Source: Haplomitrium mnioides (lineage: Eukaryota; Marchantiophyta; Haplomitriopsida; Calobryales). From it: a DNA stretch of 64,000 nucleotides. Made by a program: the position numbers and the translations under genes. Positions 1 through 12,319 of this stretch are shown here, piece after piece; within the stretch, counting starts at the first letter, position 1, and every line of letters begins with the position of its first letter. The stretch is taken from assembly GCA_049999725.1 (NCBI GenBank), contig JBNGIS010006407.1:23875-87874 (forward strand). Reading direction: 5' to 3'. The notes beneath the pieces were generated by a model that ran no database searches, was not told where the DNA came from, and saw only the letters and a program-made list of their open reading frames with translations.

Positions 1-84
1 TAGTCTCAAGAGATAGAAAACAAGTCCCAAAATGAGAACAAAATTTACTATAATAAACAAAAAATAGACTATTTAGAACATGAA

Positions 85-495
85 CTCTCTTTTTTTGCAA
101 AAAAAAACAATGATTTTAGGTTCAAAATAGGAGAAAGACGTAGTTATATTTCTCGAAACAAAATTCCAAAAGTTTCTTAACGAGATTTGTTTTTTTTTTT
201 GTGTTTTCAATGATTTTGTTTGATGGAAAAATAAAATATCTATGTAAGTTATAGTGAAATTCTTTGTTTTTTTTGAGAAATATTGAAACATCAAATTCAA
301 ATAAAAGACCAAAAAAATTGTGTTTTTTTTATATAAACATAATTATAATATGGTTGGAGACTATTCTAATGCCATAAAATTCCAACAACTCTTGAAATTA
401 ATATATTTTCAAGTTGAAATAGTAGTTCACACTTCATACGGACATAGATATAGTACTGCTATAAGTCAATGACCTACAAAATAAAAAGAAAATTT
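85..495 (+). repeat. dispersed AT-rich repeat, copy 1
   Basis: This stretch can be aligned by eye with 3344-3820, although the two are well diverged. Shared landmarks in the same order are a T-run/A-run start with 'attttaggtt' or 'gttttaggtt', a 'gtgtttttttt' run, 'attccaac', 'aaattaagtcatttt'-like and 'attttcaa' stretches, and a 'catagatatag' or 'tatatagacatg' block. No coding signature or LTR termini were found, so the class of repeat is unknown. Confidence 0.5.
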
Positions 496-2599
496 TTGCT
501 ATAGCCTATGCACACATAGACTTTAGGGTTCAGATTTGGAGTCCATGCACACATATACTTCATTAGTCCATGTGCGTATGAGGTTCTGAGTTTTGCTTCA
601 AATTCCAAACACGTATAGACTCTAATAGTCCACTTGCGCATGGGTTTCCAAGCATTGACTAAATATGAGTGAATATAGTAATGTTTTTTACCTTGAATTA
701 TTGGATGAAAATAATACAGATTTTTTTTTGTTGAGTTAAATCGTTTTCTTCAATTGGTTTTTGGTATTAGAAGAAAATTGAGAGAGAGTATTGTGATATT
801 TCTTACATCTAGTACATCAATATAAAATTATATTTGTGTTTTCCTTATGTGGATGTTATTTTCTCTAGAAAGTATTGTTTAGAAAATACATCCTCATCCT
901 CACAAGCATAGTACTGAACACAAACTTATTTGGGGTTTTGAGGTTCCCCTCAATAAATGACAAGACTTTGATGGCTATTGCTAAACAAAATGGTATATTC
1001 TTTGGGTCCAATGATGCTATGATACAAATGAACATTTTGGCTTCATATCATCTACATTGCCAAATTTAAGACCATATTTTGTTTAATGTGAAATGGTTTC
1101 TTTTTTTGGCCTAGAAGCTCCATCATATATTGCTCAACATTGACAAAATATACGTTCAATTTTAGTCTCTTTCTTTCAGAGATGAATGCCAACTTGAAAG
1201 TGTGCACCCAAATTTCACAAATCATGACAAGAGTTTGTATATTGTGAGGTTGTTAATGTGATTTCTATTTCAAGTTCTCCTTACTTTCCTTTTCTTTCCT
1301 TTAATAACATATGTCGACATCTTATGCTAGGCAAGAAAAAACTCATTCCATCCGTCAATGTCAAAATCTATGAAGAACTTGTAGCAATTCTTGTTAATGT
1401 TGTCTTTAATTGCAAACATCAATTTGGATGCATCAACTTCCCTTGTTTCTTTTGTAGATCATTTTATTTTAGAATAACCCTTCAAAAAGTTTACTCAAAA
1501 GTTTCATGTCCACTTCCAATAGACACTTGAGGCTATTGTAGAAACATCTTTAAATCCCAAGTCTCTTATAGAAGAGTTACTTGTGGTTTTGGATTAAAAG
1601 ACAATTGTAACACCTTGTTAAGACTAGCAAGCATAAAAACCATTTCAAACATTTCAAAAATTTGTTGAATATTTGATCAATTTGATCATGCATATGATTG
1701 ACCATAAGAGATCCGAGTTTGGCTTTTCGAAAGACACTTTTTCTCAATTAAGAGACTAAGATATCCAAAAAAAAATAGAGTTCTTTTTCTTGTGTATTAT
1801 ATTGCCAAATTGAAGATACAAAGTAGAAAGTAGCAGCCTTTCAAACACATATAATATTTTACTCAATAACCGTAAAGTTAATAACCGTAAAGTTGAAGTC
1901 ACTTCTTAAGTTGTCATAGGCTAAGAAAACCCTAAAAAAATGAGTACAATAGAAAATTGAAGTGCTAGCAATGTGAACACCCACCAAACAATCTTTTTCA
2001 ATACTCTTTGGTAGTGATAGCCATTGTAGAATTGCGGTTTCTTTTGATCTATACTATCAATTCCAATATCCCAGTAATTTTGACTATCAATATAACATTA
2101 TTTTGATGGTTTGCAAGTTTTTTTCTTTCTTTTATATGTTGGTCATGATGAAGAAACAATTGGTAATTATAATTTTTTCCATCACAAAACAAAAAAATAT
2201 ATATACCAATAATGCTAGGAAAGGAGTATTTTGATTAAGGATTTGAAAAGAGATTGAGAGAAGTCTCATGCACACATTGTATCATGATCTTAGAACCTTA
2301 TATTACTCTTTAATTCTTTGCTTGCCATATGTCCTTATCCTTTTTCTAAAGTTGTCATTTTATAACATCTTGTTATTTTTAATCCATTGACTTTCTCTCG
2401 TTTTGCTACTTGCAATTCTCTCTTTAATAACCACTTTTTTTTAACACTCTAGCTTAGTAATTACTTTCTAAACATAGTTTACTCTACATCTTGCTCTATT
2501 TTTAGTCATTTCTTACTAAAGTTAGTACTCGCTATGATTCTTATCTCTTTTAAAACACAATGTACTCATTGCAAGTGAGGGAGTTTTGAAAAGATTGAA
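496..2599. other. AT-rich stretch without a recognisable gene
   Basis: No open frame here resembles a known protein. Short open frames at 875-1069 and 1258-1530 have no recognisable motif. Around 500-650 there are several spaced copies of a motif like 'tatgcacacatagac', resembling the core of the 52-bp repeat at 63521-63728. The rest is probably decayed transposon sequence, but this cannot be shown from the sequence alone. Confidence 0.5.
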
Positions 2600-3230
2600 C
2601 TAGTAAGGTACCATTGGCTAAATTGTCTAATGGCTCTCAAGTAGCATCATAAAGATGAAAGCTCTTTTAGCAAAATATACTCGACAATCTAGTGAATAAT
2701 GAGTGCATTTCTCTTAAAGTTGCTTAACTTCAAGTTCATCATGACCTCAACCAAGTTTAGGTGGAGGATAAAGTTCATGTGTAGAAGTTCATGTGATGGG
2801 GTAAGGTACAAAGGCACAAAGTAGAGAAACATGAAATATCGGATGAATCTTCATGTAAGCAGATAAGATTAATTTGCAAGCCACTTCGCCAATCCAAGCA
2901 AAAATAGTGAAAGGTCTAATGAAGTGAGCGCTGATCTTATGATGTCGAAGTAGAGGAAGATTGGTGGTGGATGGCCAAACTTGGTCCCCCACAACAAAGG
3001 TGACATCATGTCAATGAGTATCAACATATTATTTTTAACGGTTCCAAGCAACTTCAAGTTCATCCTTACCTTGACTAATATCTTGGTGCAAATGGTGGAG
3101 AAAATCATCTCCAACTAGACTTTTGGATAGCAAAGGTGAGGTATAGGCAAGACTGAAAAGTGTGGTCAGATATTTGCCACAAAAACAAATATGACTCAGA
3201 TTGAACCATTGAATGAGTTGTTGCAAGAGA
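2600..3230 (-). pseudogene. Ty3/gypsy chromovirus pol 3'-end fragment
   Basis: Read on the minus strand, this holds the C-terminal end of a gypsy integrase polyprotein. It has a stretch with 'DDFLHHLHQDI', then the 'GDQVW' motif that follows the integrase core, then the conserved 'KISAHFIRPF' block, which corresponds to the usual GPF(x)I region. A chromodomain tail with 'YDAT*EPLDNLAN' lies at about 2610-2680, its tryptophan codon replaced by TGA. The reading frame shifts and carries stops, and there is no RT or gag nearby. The same features occur in family E at 42150-42700, so this is probably a fragment of that family in the opposite orientation. Confidence 0.75.
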
Positions 3231-3343
3231 ACTCAAAAAATGGGTAGCAACAAATCTCATTCATCTAAGACCTCCAAGGTAAAAGAATGTAACAAACAAT
3301 CGTTACTATGAACTAAGAAAATACTATGAAAAACAAGAACTAG

Positions 3344-3820
3344 TTTGTTTTTGCGAAAAAAAAACTATGTTTTTAGGTTAAAACAAGGTAAAAAACAATT
3401 TCTAGAGTTTTTTTACTTGATTTTTANNNNNNNNNNNNNNNNNNNNNNNNNNNNNNNNNNNNNNNNNNNNNNNNNNNNNNNNNNNNNNNNNNNNNNNNNN
3501 NNNNNNNNNNNNNNNNNNNNNNNNNNATTTTTAGCATTTTCAACAAGCTTTTTAGATCAAAATCAAATATTTGCATGCAAAATTTAATAAATTTTTGCTT
3601 TTTTTACTATTGAAAACCTCAAATTTAATCAAAAGACTGAAAATTGTGTTTTTTTTTTCACAAACTTGAAATTGGAAAGAAAGTATTCCAACGCATAAAT
3701 TTCTAATAATTATCAAAATTAAGTCATTTTCAAATTAAATTTGTAGTACAGACCATATGCCTCATGTATATATAGACATGATGCCACTATAAATTAACTA
3801 TTTGAAAAATAAATAGAAAT
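3344..3820 (+). repeat. dispersed AT-rich repeat, copy 2
   Basis: This is the diverged second copy of the repeat at 85-495. It is interrupted by a 100-N gap, so its true length is unknown. The open frame that runs through the N stretch is an artefact of translating unknown bases. Confidence 0.5.
3427..3526. other. assembly gap, 100 N
   Basis: Exactly 100 N in a row, which is a conventional placeholder for a gap of unknown size. It lies inside a repeat copy, which may explain why the assembly broke here. Confidence 0.99.
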
Positions 3821-5330
3821 TTTGAAGAAGAACCAAGTCCACCAAGAGTTTAATGTGCTAAATCAGAGTTGAATGACACACAAGCTTCATAGATCAAACC
3901 TTGCGGGATCCAAACCTGCGCTTCAAAGTCTAAGTGTTTCAATTGAAGGTTAAGAGGTATAAAGGGAGGAACCTGCCACATAATTTTTCTCTTTGTAGTA
4001 TAGTGTTTATACTCTTATTGCAAGGGCAAATATAAAATTCTTTATCGATATAGAGAGAGTGTGGGATATACAAGCTTTGAAATCAAGACCTATGCAGGAT
4101 AGTTTGTATAGGATAAGGAAATTTGTATTCAAAACAAAGTATCATCGGTGGTCAATTGCAAAATATTTTGTAGATCAACCCAAATATAGAGCCTGTATTC
4201 GAGTTTCCTACATGCTCTTCTTTTCTTGTATTTGTACTTTGTATATGCTTTGAATGTTTGTGTTGATCACTATTCGCTTTAATCATTTATACTTCACATA
4301 TATTAGTGAAGATGACTTATTCCCAAGTATTCATTCGATGATACTCTTGAATATTGGCACATCACATTGCCAATGTGACTAGGTTGCTTAGCTTTGAATC
4401 TCTAATCCACTTGTATGTTTCTCAATGCTCAACTCCATGAAGTTAGTATTTCCTCAAAACTAACTTTGGAATAGTAACTTGCCAATATTCAGATTGCTAA
4501 CCTAATTGGCTTAATTTCTACAAGTTGATCATAACATGTTTCCTAAGGACTACAATTGGCTTAGGGTCTAAAATTGGGCCAAGTCAAACTTGAGGTCAAA
4601 AGCTAAGAATAAAAAGGGTNNNNNNNNNNATTGGGCCAAGTCAAACTTGAGGTCAAAAGCTAAGAATAAAAAGGGTCTAAAAGCAACCTCCTATAAAATC
4701 ATGCCAAGCTCTAAAGTCGAGCCAAGTCAAACTTGGGTAGAGGGATCAAAATCAGGTCAATGTCTAGGTAAGTACAAACTTACATGAGAAAATGAGGCAA
4801 TGGTCAAACTATCCTCCAAGAAGACGGTGCAGACAACGTTAGTAGGAGTTACTATTTTGGTTGCCAATTATCGAACGACTAGGCTCTACTAATTGGGCTA
4901 CTAAGAGAATCAAGTGTTAAACTATAGATTAGGGAATATGTTAAAGATATGACAAGACTAGAGTATGACAAAGTACTAAGTACAGAAGGTTGCTACGGTC
5001 AAACTACTCTACAAGAAAATAACAACATGTAGTGCTCCAACTAAGACTATTCATCTCCAACTACTAACTAGCTATATCTACCTACAAATACTAAAGAATA
5101 CTAATTCCCAAAACTCAATCACTTACAACAAACTTTTGACTGTTAACTTACAAATCTATCAATTAGCTCACGACTTCTTCTTGCACTAGTAGAAGCAAAC
5201 CTAATAAGGCATACGTACCATATTCTAAACATCCAATACTAACTAAATGTCATACATAGAGACTCTATGACAATTATTTTCTACTATCTAAAAGTGAAAT
5301 GCGAGCTATATGTTGAGTATTGGACACCTA
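3821..5330. other. repeat-poor AT-rich stretch, no gene seen
   Basis: No recognisable protein, RNA gene or LTR terminus was found. The only structure is the 47-bp duplication around the 10-N gap (4573-4676). At 5331-5390 a short phrase containing 'aactcatctatgattttgg' occurs twice in tandem and leads into the satellite array. Confidence 0.5.
4573..4676. repeat. 47-bp direct duplication flanking a 10-N gap
   Basis: Bases 4573-4619 and 4630-4676 are identical and are separated only by ten N (4620-4629). The two edges of the gap carry the same sequence. The most economical reading is two contig ends that overlap but were left unmerged, rather than a real duplication. Confidence 0.9.
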
Positions 5331-8300
5331 ATTAACTCATCTATGATTTTGGGAGTCATCTAATTAACTCATCTATGATTTTGGAAGTTATCTATTCTAG
5401 TCAGACTTATGGATTCTAGTCTAAATATAATATGTATGCCAAACTCATCTACAACTATTGGGACTATCTAGTCTAACCTAGTCCCTAGTCCGACATATGA
5501 ATTCTAGTCTAAGTATTTTACGGATACCAAACTCATCTATACCTATTGGGATATTGTGACTATCAAGTCAAACCTAGTTAGATGTAATGATTCTAGTCTA
5601 AGCATCATATGCATACTAAACTCATCTACAAGGGACTATCAAGTCTAACCTAGTCTGACGTATGGATTTTAGTCTAAGTATTTTATATATACCAAACTCA
5701 TCGAAATATTGGCAATATTGCGTCTATCGGGTCTAGCCTAGTTAGATGCATGTATTCTACCAATATTATGACTATTGGGTCTAACCTAGTTAGATGCATG
5801 GATTCTAATCTAAGCAACGTACACATACCAAACTCATCTACAACTATTGGGACTATCGGGTCTAACTTAGTCAGACTTATGGATTCTAGTCTAAGTATCA
5901 TACAAATACCAAACTCAACTACAACTCATCTACAACTATTGAGACTATTGAGTCTAACCTAGTTAGAGGTATGGATTCTAGTCTAAGTATGGTACGCATA
6001 CCAAACTCATGTGCATCTATTAGGACTATTGGAACTATTGAGTCTAATCTAGTCAGATGTATGGATTCTAGTCTAAGTATCCTAGCATACCAAACTCAAA
6101 TACAACTATTGGAACTATCAGATCTAACCTTTTACAACTATAGAGACTATCTATTCTAGCCTAGTGGGATGTATGGATTCTAGTCTAAGCATCCTACGCA
6201 TACCATTCTAGTATAAGCATCATTCGCATACCAAAGTCATTTACAACTATTCGAGCTATCGAGTCTAACCTAATAAAATGTATAGATTCTAGTCTAAGCA
6301 TCGTATGCATACCAAACTCATCTACAAGCTATTGGGACTATAGAGTCTAACCTAGTCGCATGAATATATTCTAGTGTAAGTATCGTACATATACCAGACT
6401 CATCTACAACTATTAGAACTATCAAGTCTAACCTTCTACATGTAAGTATTGTAACTATCGAGTCTAATGTGGTAAGGATTCTAGTCTAACTATCGTATCC
6501 ATACCAAACTCATCTGCAACTATTGGGATTGTTAGATCTAGCATGGATTCTAGTCTAAGTATTCTACATATACCAAACTCATCGGATGTATTCTAAGTAT
6601 CGTACATACCAAACTCATCTACAACTATTGGAATTGTTAGATCTAGCATGGATTCTAGTCAAGTATTCTACATATACCAAACTCATCTCCAACTATTGGG
6701 ACTATCATGTCTAACCTATAGTAGGATGTATGGATTCTAGTCTAAGTATCTTACACATACCAAACTCATCTGTAGCTATTGGGACATTGGGACTGTTGGG
6801 TCTAATCTAGTCGGAGGTATGGATTCTAGTCTAAGAAACCTATGCATACCCAACTCATCTAGTCGGAGGTATGAATTCTAGTCTAAGTAACCTATGCATA
6901 CCCAACTCATCTGCAGCTAATNNNNNNNNNNGAATCTAACCTAGTTGAATGTATTCCAAGTATTGTACTCATACCAAACTCATTTGCAGCTATTTGGACT
7001 ATTGGATCCAACCTAGTTATTCTAAGTATTGTACTCATACCAAACTCATCTGCAATTATTTGGACTATTGGATCCAACATAGTCAAATGTATGGAATCTA
7101 GTTTAAGCATCGTAAATATACCAAACTCATCTGCAGCTATTGGGACTATCCAATCTAAGTGAGTGGGATGTATGGATTCTAGTCTAAGTATTGTAGGCAT
7201 ACCAAACTCATCTACAGCTATTGGGACTATCGGGTCTAACCTAGTCTTACGTATGAATATAGTCTAAGTATCGTAGGCAAACCAAACTCATCCACAACTA
7301 TTAGGACTATTGGGTCTAACCTAGTCAGACATACGAATACCAAACTCATTTGCAACTATTGGGATCTACATCTATTAGGATAGTACTATCGGGTCTAACC
7401 TAGTCGCATATATGGATTTTAGTCCAAGTATCATAAGCATACCAAACTTAGTCCAAGTATTTTATGCATACCAAAGTTATTTGTAGTTATTGGGACTATA
7501 GGGTCTAACATAGTTGGACATATAGATTCTAGTCTAAGTATTGTGCTCATACCAAACTCATATCCAGATATTAAGACTATCGGGTCTAACCTAGTAAGAT
7601 GTACTTCAAGCATCGTACGCGTACCAAACTCATCTATAGATATAAGGACTATCGGGTCTAACCTAGTCGGATGTACTCTAAGCATTGTAAGCATACCAAA
7701 CTCATCTTTAGTTATTGGGACTCTGAGGTCTAACCTAGTCGGATGTATGGATTCTAGTCTAAGTATTGTATGCATACCAAACTCATCTACAACTATTGTG
7801 ACTATTGATGTATGGATTCTAGTCTAAGTATTGTATGCATACCAAACTCATCTACAACTATTGTGACTATTGGGTTTAACCTAGTGGGATGTATGGACTG
7901 TGGTCTAAAAAGTAGGCTATATGGACTCTAGACTCTAGTTTTAAGTATTGTACTTACACCAAACTCATCTACAACTATTGCAATTATTGGGACTATCGAG
8001 TCTAACCTAGTGGGATGTATGGACTCTAGTCTAACCTAGTGGGATGTATGGACTCTAGTCTAAGTATCGTAGGTATATCAAACTCATTTGCAGCACTCAT
8101 CTACAACTATTGCAGTTATTGGGACTATAGAGTCTAACCTAATGGGATGTATGATGGACTCTAGTCTAAGTATCGTACGTATATCAAACTCATCTGCAGC
8201 TATTGAAACTATTAGGTTTGAACTAATGGACATATGAATTCTAGTCTAAGTATCCTAAGCATACGAAACTTATATGCAACTATTGGGGACTATCGAATCT

Positions 8301-11300
8301 TACCTACTCAGATATATTCTAAATATTGTATACAATCCAAACTCATCTGCAATGTTGGATATATTTGAAGTATTTTAAGCATACCAAACTCATTTGTAGC
8401 TATTAGGACTATCCAGTCTAATCTAGTCGTACGTATTCTATGCATACCAAACTCATTTGTAGCTATTGGGACTATTGAGTCTAACCTAGTTGGATATATG
8501 GAATATAGTCTAAGTATAATACACATACAAAATTCTTCAGCATTATAGTCTAAGCATCGTACATATACAAAATTCTTTTGCAATTATTAGGGCTATTGGT
8601 CTAACCTAGTGAGATTTATGGATATCGGGTCTAACCTAGTGGGATATATGGATTCTAGTCTAAGCATCATATGCATACCAAACTTATCTGCAACTATTGG
8701 GTTTATCGGGTCTAACCTAGTCAAATGTATAGATTCTAGTTTAAGTATCGGACATATTCTAGTCTAAGTATCATACACATACCAAACTCATTTGTAGCTA
8801 TTGGGACTATCGGGTCAAACCTAGTAGTATATATGGATTTTAGTATAAGCATCGTACACATACCAAACTCATCGGACAGTAGGACATATGTGGATTCTAG
8901 TCTAAGCATTTTATGCATACCAAACTCATCTATAGCTATTGGGAGTATTGGGTCTAACCTAGTGGGACATATGGATTCTTGTAAGTATTGTAAGCATACC
9001 AAACTCATCCACAGCTGTTGGGACTATATGGTCTAAAGTAGTCAAACATATCAATTCTAGTCTAAGCATCATAGGCATATAAGGTCTAAAGTAGTCATAA
9101 GTATGGATTCTAGCTAGATATCATACGCATACCAGACTCACTTACAACTATTGGGACTATCGGGTCTAGCTTAGTCAAATGTATGGATTCTAGTCTAATT
9201 ATGATATGCATGCTAAACTTATCTTGCTATGTCTAAGTGTTGCATGTATACAAAACTCATCTATAAATGTTGGAACTATCAAGTCAAACCTAGTCATCTA
9301 TAACTATTAGAACTATCGGGTCAAACCTAGTGAGGCATATGGGTTCTAGTCTAAGAATCGTACACATACCAAACTTGTCTACAACTATTAGAGCTAGTGA
9401 GATGTATGATTCTATTCTAAGTATCTTGCACATACCAAACTTATCTATAGCTATTAAGGCTATCAAGTCTAACCTAGTTGGATATATGTATGGATTCTAG
9501 TCCAAGCATCATAAGCATACCGAGCTATTAAGTCTAACCTAGTGGGATGTATGGATTATAGTCTAAGCATCGTAAGCATACAGAGCTATCAAGTCTAACC
9601 TAGTCATATGTATGGATTCTATCAAGTCTAACCTAGTGAGATGTATGGATTCTAGTCTAAGCATCGAGTCTAACTTAGGTAGATGTATGGATTCTAGTCT
9701 AAAGATCATAAGCATACCAAACTCATCTATAGCTATTGGGACTATGGGTCTAACCTAGTCAGACACATGGAATGTAGTCTAAGTACTCATCTACAACTTT
9801 TGGGACTATCACATCTAACCTAATCATACGTATGGATTTTAGTCTATCATACGCATACCAAACTCATTCATAGTTATTGGGACTATCTGGTCTAACCTTG
9901 TCGGACTTATGGATTCTAGTTTAAGAATCATACCCATTCCAAACTCAGCTACAGCTATTGGGACTATCAGGTCTAGCCTAGTCGGATGTATGGATTCTAG
10001 TCCAAGTATCGTATGCATACCAAACTCATCTACAGCTATTGTGATGCATACCAAACTCATATGAAGCCATTGTGACTATCGGATCTAACCTAGTGGGATG
10101 TTTGGACTCTAATCCAAGTAGTGGATTGTATATACTCTAGTCTATGTATCATAAGCATACCACACTCATTAAAACTATCGGGTCTAACCTAGTGGGATGC
10201 ATAGACTTAGTCTACATATGGTACCCATACCAAACTCATCTGCAGATAGGACTATCTAGTCAAACATAGTCGGACTATGGATTCTAGTCTAAATATCATA
10301 CACATACAACTCATCTACAAGTATTGGGACTATCTTACACATACAACTCATCTAAGGTATTGGGACTATCAAATCTTACATAGCCAAAAGTATTATAGGA
10401 ATTGTAAGCATACCAAACTCATATAAAGCTATTGATATATTCTATGAATTGCAGCTATTGGGACTATCAAGTCTAACCTATTGGATGTATTCTAAGTATC
10501 ATATGCATACCAAACTTATATGTAACTATTGGGAAAATTGAGTCTAACCTAGTCGTACGTATGGATTCTAGCATAAGTATCCTACACATACTTGGGAAAA
10601 TTGAGTCTGACTTAGTCGCAATATGGATTCTAGCCTAAGTATCCTACACATACCAAACTTATATACAACTATTGAGACTATCGAATCTAACCTAGTTGGA
10701 TGTAATCTAAGCATCCAATGCATACCAAACTCATCTACTCTATAAGTATCGTACACATACCAAACTCATTCACATCTATTGGGACTATTGGATCTAACCT
10801 AGATGGACAAGCATTGTATGTATATCAAACTCATCCACATCTATTGGGACTACTGGATCTAACCTAGATGGATGTATGGATTCTAGCCTAAATATCTTAC
10901 CATACCAAACTTATTTACTCATCTACAATTGTTGGGACTATAGGGTTTATAGTAGTCATATGTATGGATTCTAGTCTAAGTATTATAAAGATACCAAACA
11001 CACTTGCAGCTATTGGTACTATCAGCTCTAACCTAGTCAAGTTAAACGTATGGATTCTAGTCTAAGTATCATAAGCATGTTAGACATATGGATTGTAGTC
11101 TAAGTATAATAAGTATGCCAAACTCATCTTGTTATGTCCAACTGTCGTACGCATACCAAACTCATCTATAGCTAATGGGACTATCGGGTCAAACCTAATG
11201 AGACATTGGAAACTTATCTACAACTATTGAGACAAGTAAGACGCATGATTCTAGTCTAAGTATCGTACACAAACCAAACTTATCTATAGCAATCGGATGT

Positions 11301-12290
11301 ATGGATTCTAGTTTAAGCATCATAGGCATACCAAACTCATCTATGGCTATTGAGATTATAGGATGTAATCTAGTCGTATGAATGGAATCTAGTCTAACTG
11401 TCTTAAGCATACCAAACTCATCTACAACTATTTGGACTATTGGGTCTATGCTAGTCGGATGTATGGAATAAGTATTGTACGCATACCAAACTCATCTACA
11501 ACTATTGGGACTATAATATCTAACCTAGTAGGATGTATGGATTCTAGACTAAGTATCATAAGCATATATGGTCTAAAGTTGTATGGATTTTAGTCAGGTA
11601 TTATACGCATACAAAACTCACTTCTAGCCATTGGGATTATTGGGTCTCTCATCTACAACTATTGGGACTATCATGTCTAACCTAGTCCTACGTATGCATT
11701 CTACGTATCACCCACATATAGGGTCTAAAGTAGTCATATGTATGGATTTTAGTCTGGTATCATAGGTATACAAAACTCACTTGCCATTCTAGTCTAAGTA
11801 TCATCCACATATAGGGTCTAAAGTAGTCATATGTATGGATTTTAGTCTGGTATCATAGGTATACAAAACTCACTTGCAGCTATTGGGATTATCGAGTCTA
11901 ACCCAGTCAAATGATTCTAGTCTCAGTATCATACGCATGCCAAACTCATCCCATTATGTCTAGGCATTATACGCATACCAAATTCATCTATAGCTATTAG
12001 TACGGACTATCGTGTCAAAACTAGTGAGATGTATGGGTTCTAGTTTAAGAGTCGCACATATACAAACTTTATCTACAACTATTGGGACTAGTGAGATATA
12101 TGATTCTAGTCTAAGTATTGTACACATACCAAACTTATTTATAGCTATTAGAACTATCAAGTCTAACCTAGTTGGATGCATGGATTCTAGTTTAAGCATC
12201 TTAGCATACCAAACTTATCTATATCTACTTATCTATATCTATTAGGACTATTTGATATAACATAGTTGTACGAATGGAATCTAGTCTAAG
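5331..12290. repeat. tandem satellite/minisatellite array, unit about 81 bp
   Basis: An unbroken array covers nearly 7 kb, roughly 85 unit-lengths. A typical unit reads 'accaaactcatctacaact', then 'attgggactatcgggtctaa', then 'cctagtcggatgtatgg', then 'attctagtctaagtatcgta' and 'cgcat', about 81 bp in all. Units differ by many substitutions, often CG versus TG or CA, and many are truncated. A 10-N gap lies at 6922-6931. Because 81 is divisible by three and the consensus lacks stops, both strands show short open frames with a 27-residue period (minus strand phrases such as 'DEFGM', 'RLESIHPTRLDPIVPI'). No start context, signal or known domain accompanies them. The array is cut at 12290 by an LTR and resumes at about 31434. 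Confidence 0.95.
6922..6931. other. assembly gap, 10 N, inside the satellite array
   Basis: Ten N sit within the array, so the true number of repeat units here is uncertain. Confidence 0.99.
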
Positions 12291-12319
12291 TGTAATAGTA
12301 CAAGCATGGTGTTGTGCTA
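12291..12319 (+). mobile_element. family-B LTR, plus orientation, first piece
   Basis: The sequence starts 'tgtaatagtacaagcatgg' and is the reverse complement of the family-B LTR end at 31403-31431. It stops where element A is inserted and continues at 26549. The last five bases, TGCTA, are the target duplication of element A. Confidence 0.8.
12315..12319. repeat. target-site duplication of element A, left copy (TGCTA)
   Basis: The five bases TGCTA directly before the 5' LTR of element A recur at 26544-26548 directly after its 3' LTR. A perfect 5-bp duplication is typical of Ty3/gypsy integration and fixes both element ends. Confidence 0.93.

Noticed and set aside
3345-3587. An 80-codon open frame running through the N gap
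   Set aside because: Unknown bases were translated as X. The frame has no support. The same applies to the frames through the gap at 59226.
6907-12199. Many open frames of 60-114 codons on both strands sharing a 27-residue repeat
   Set aside because: They arise from the 81-bp satellite unit, whose length is a multiple of three. They end wherever a unit is truncated, and they show no start context or domain.
5331-12290. CRISPR array
   Set aside because: The repeats are directly contiguous with no unique spacers, there are no cas genes, and the context is a plant nuclear genome. The same applies to the 52-bp repeats at 63521.
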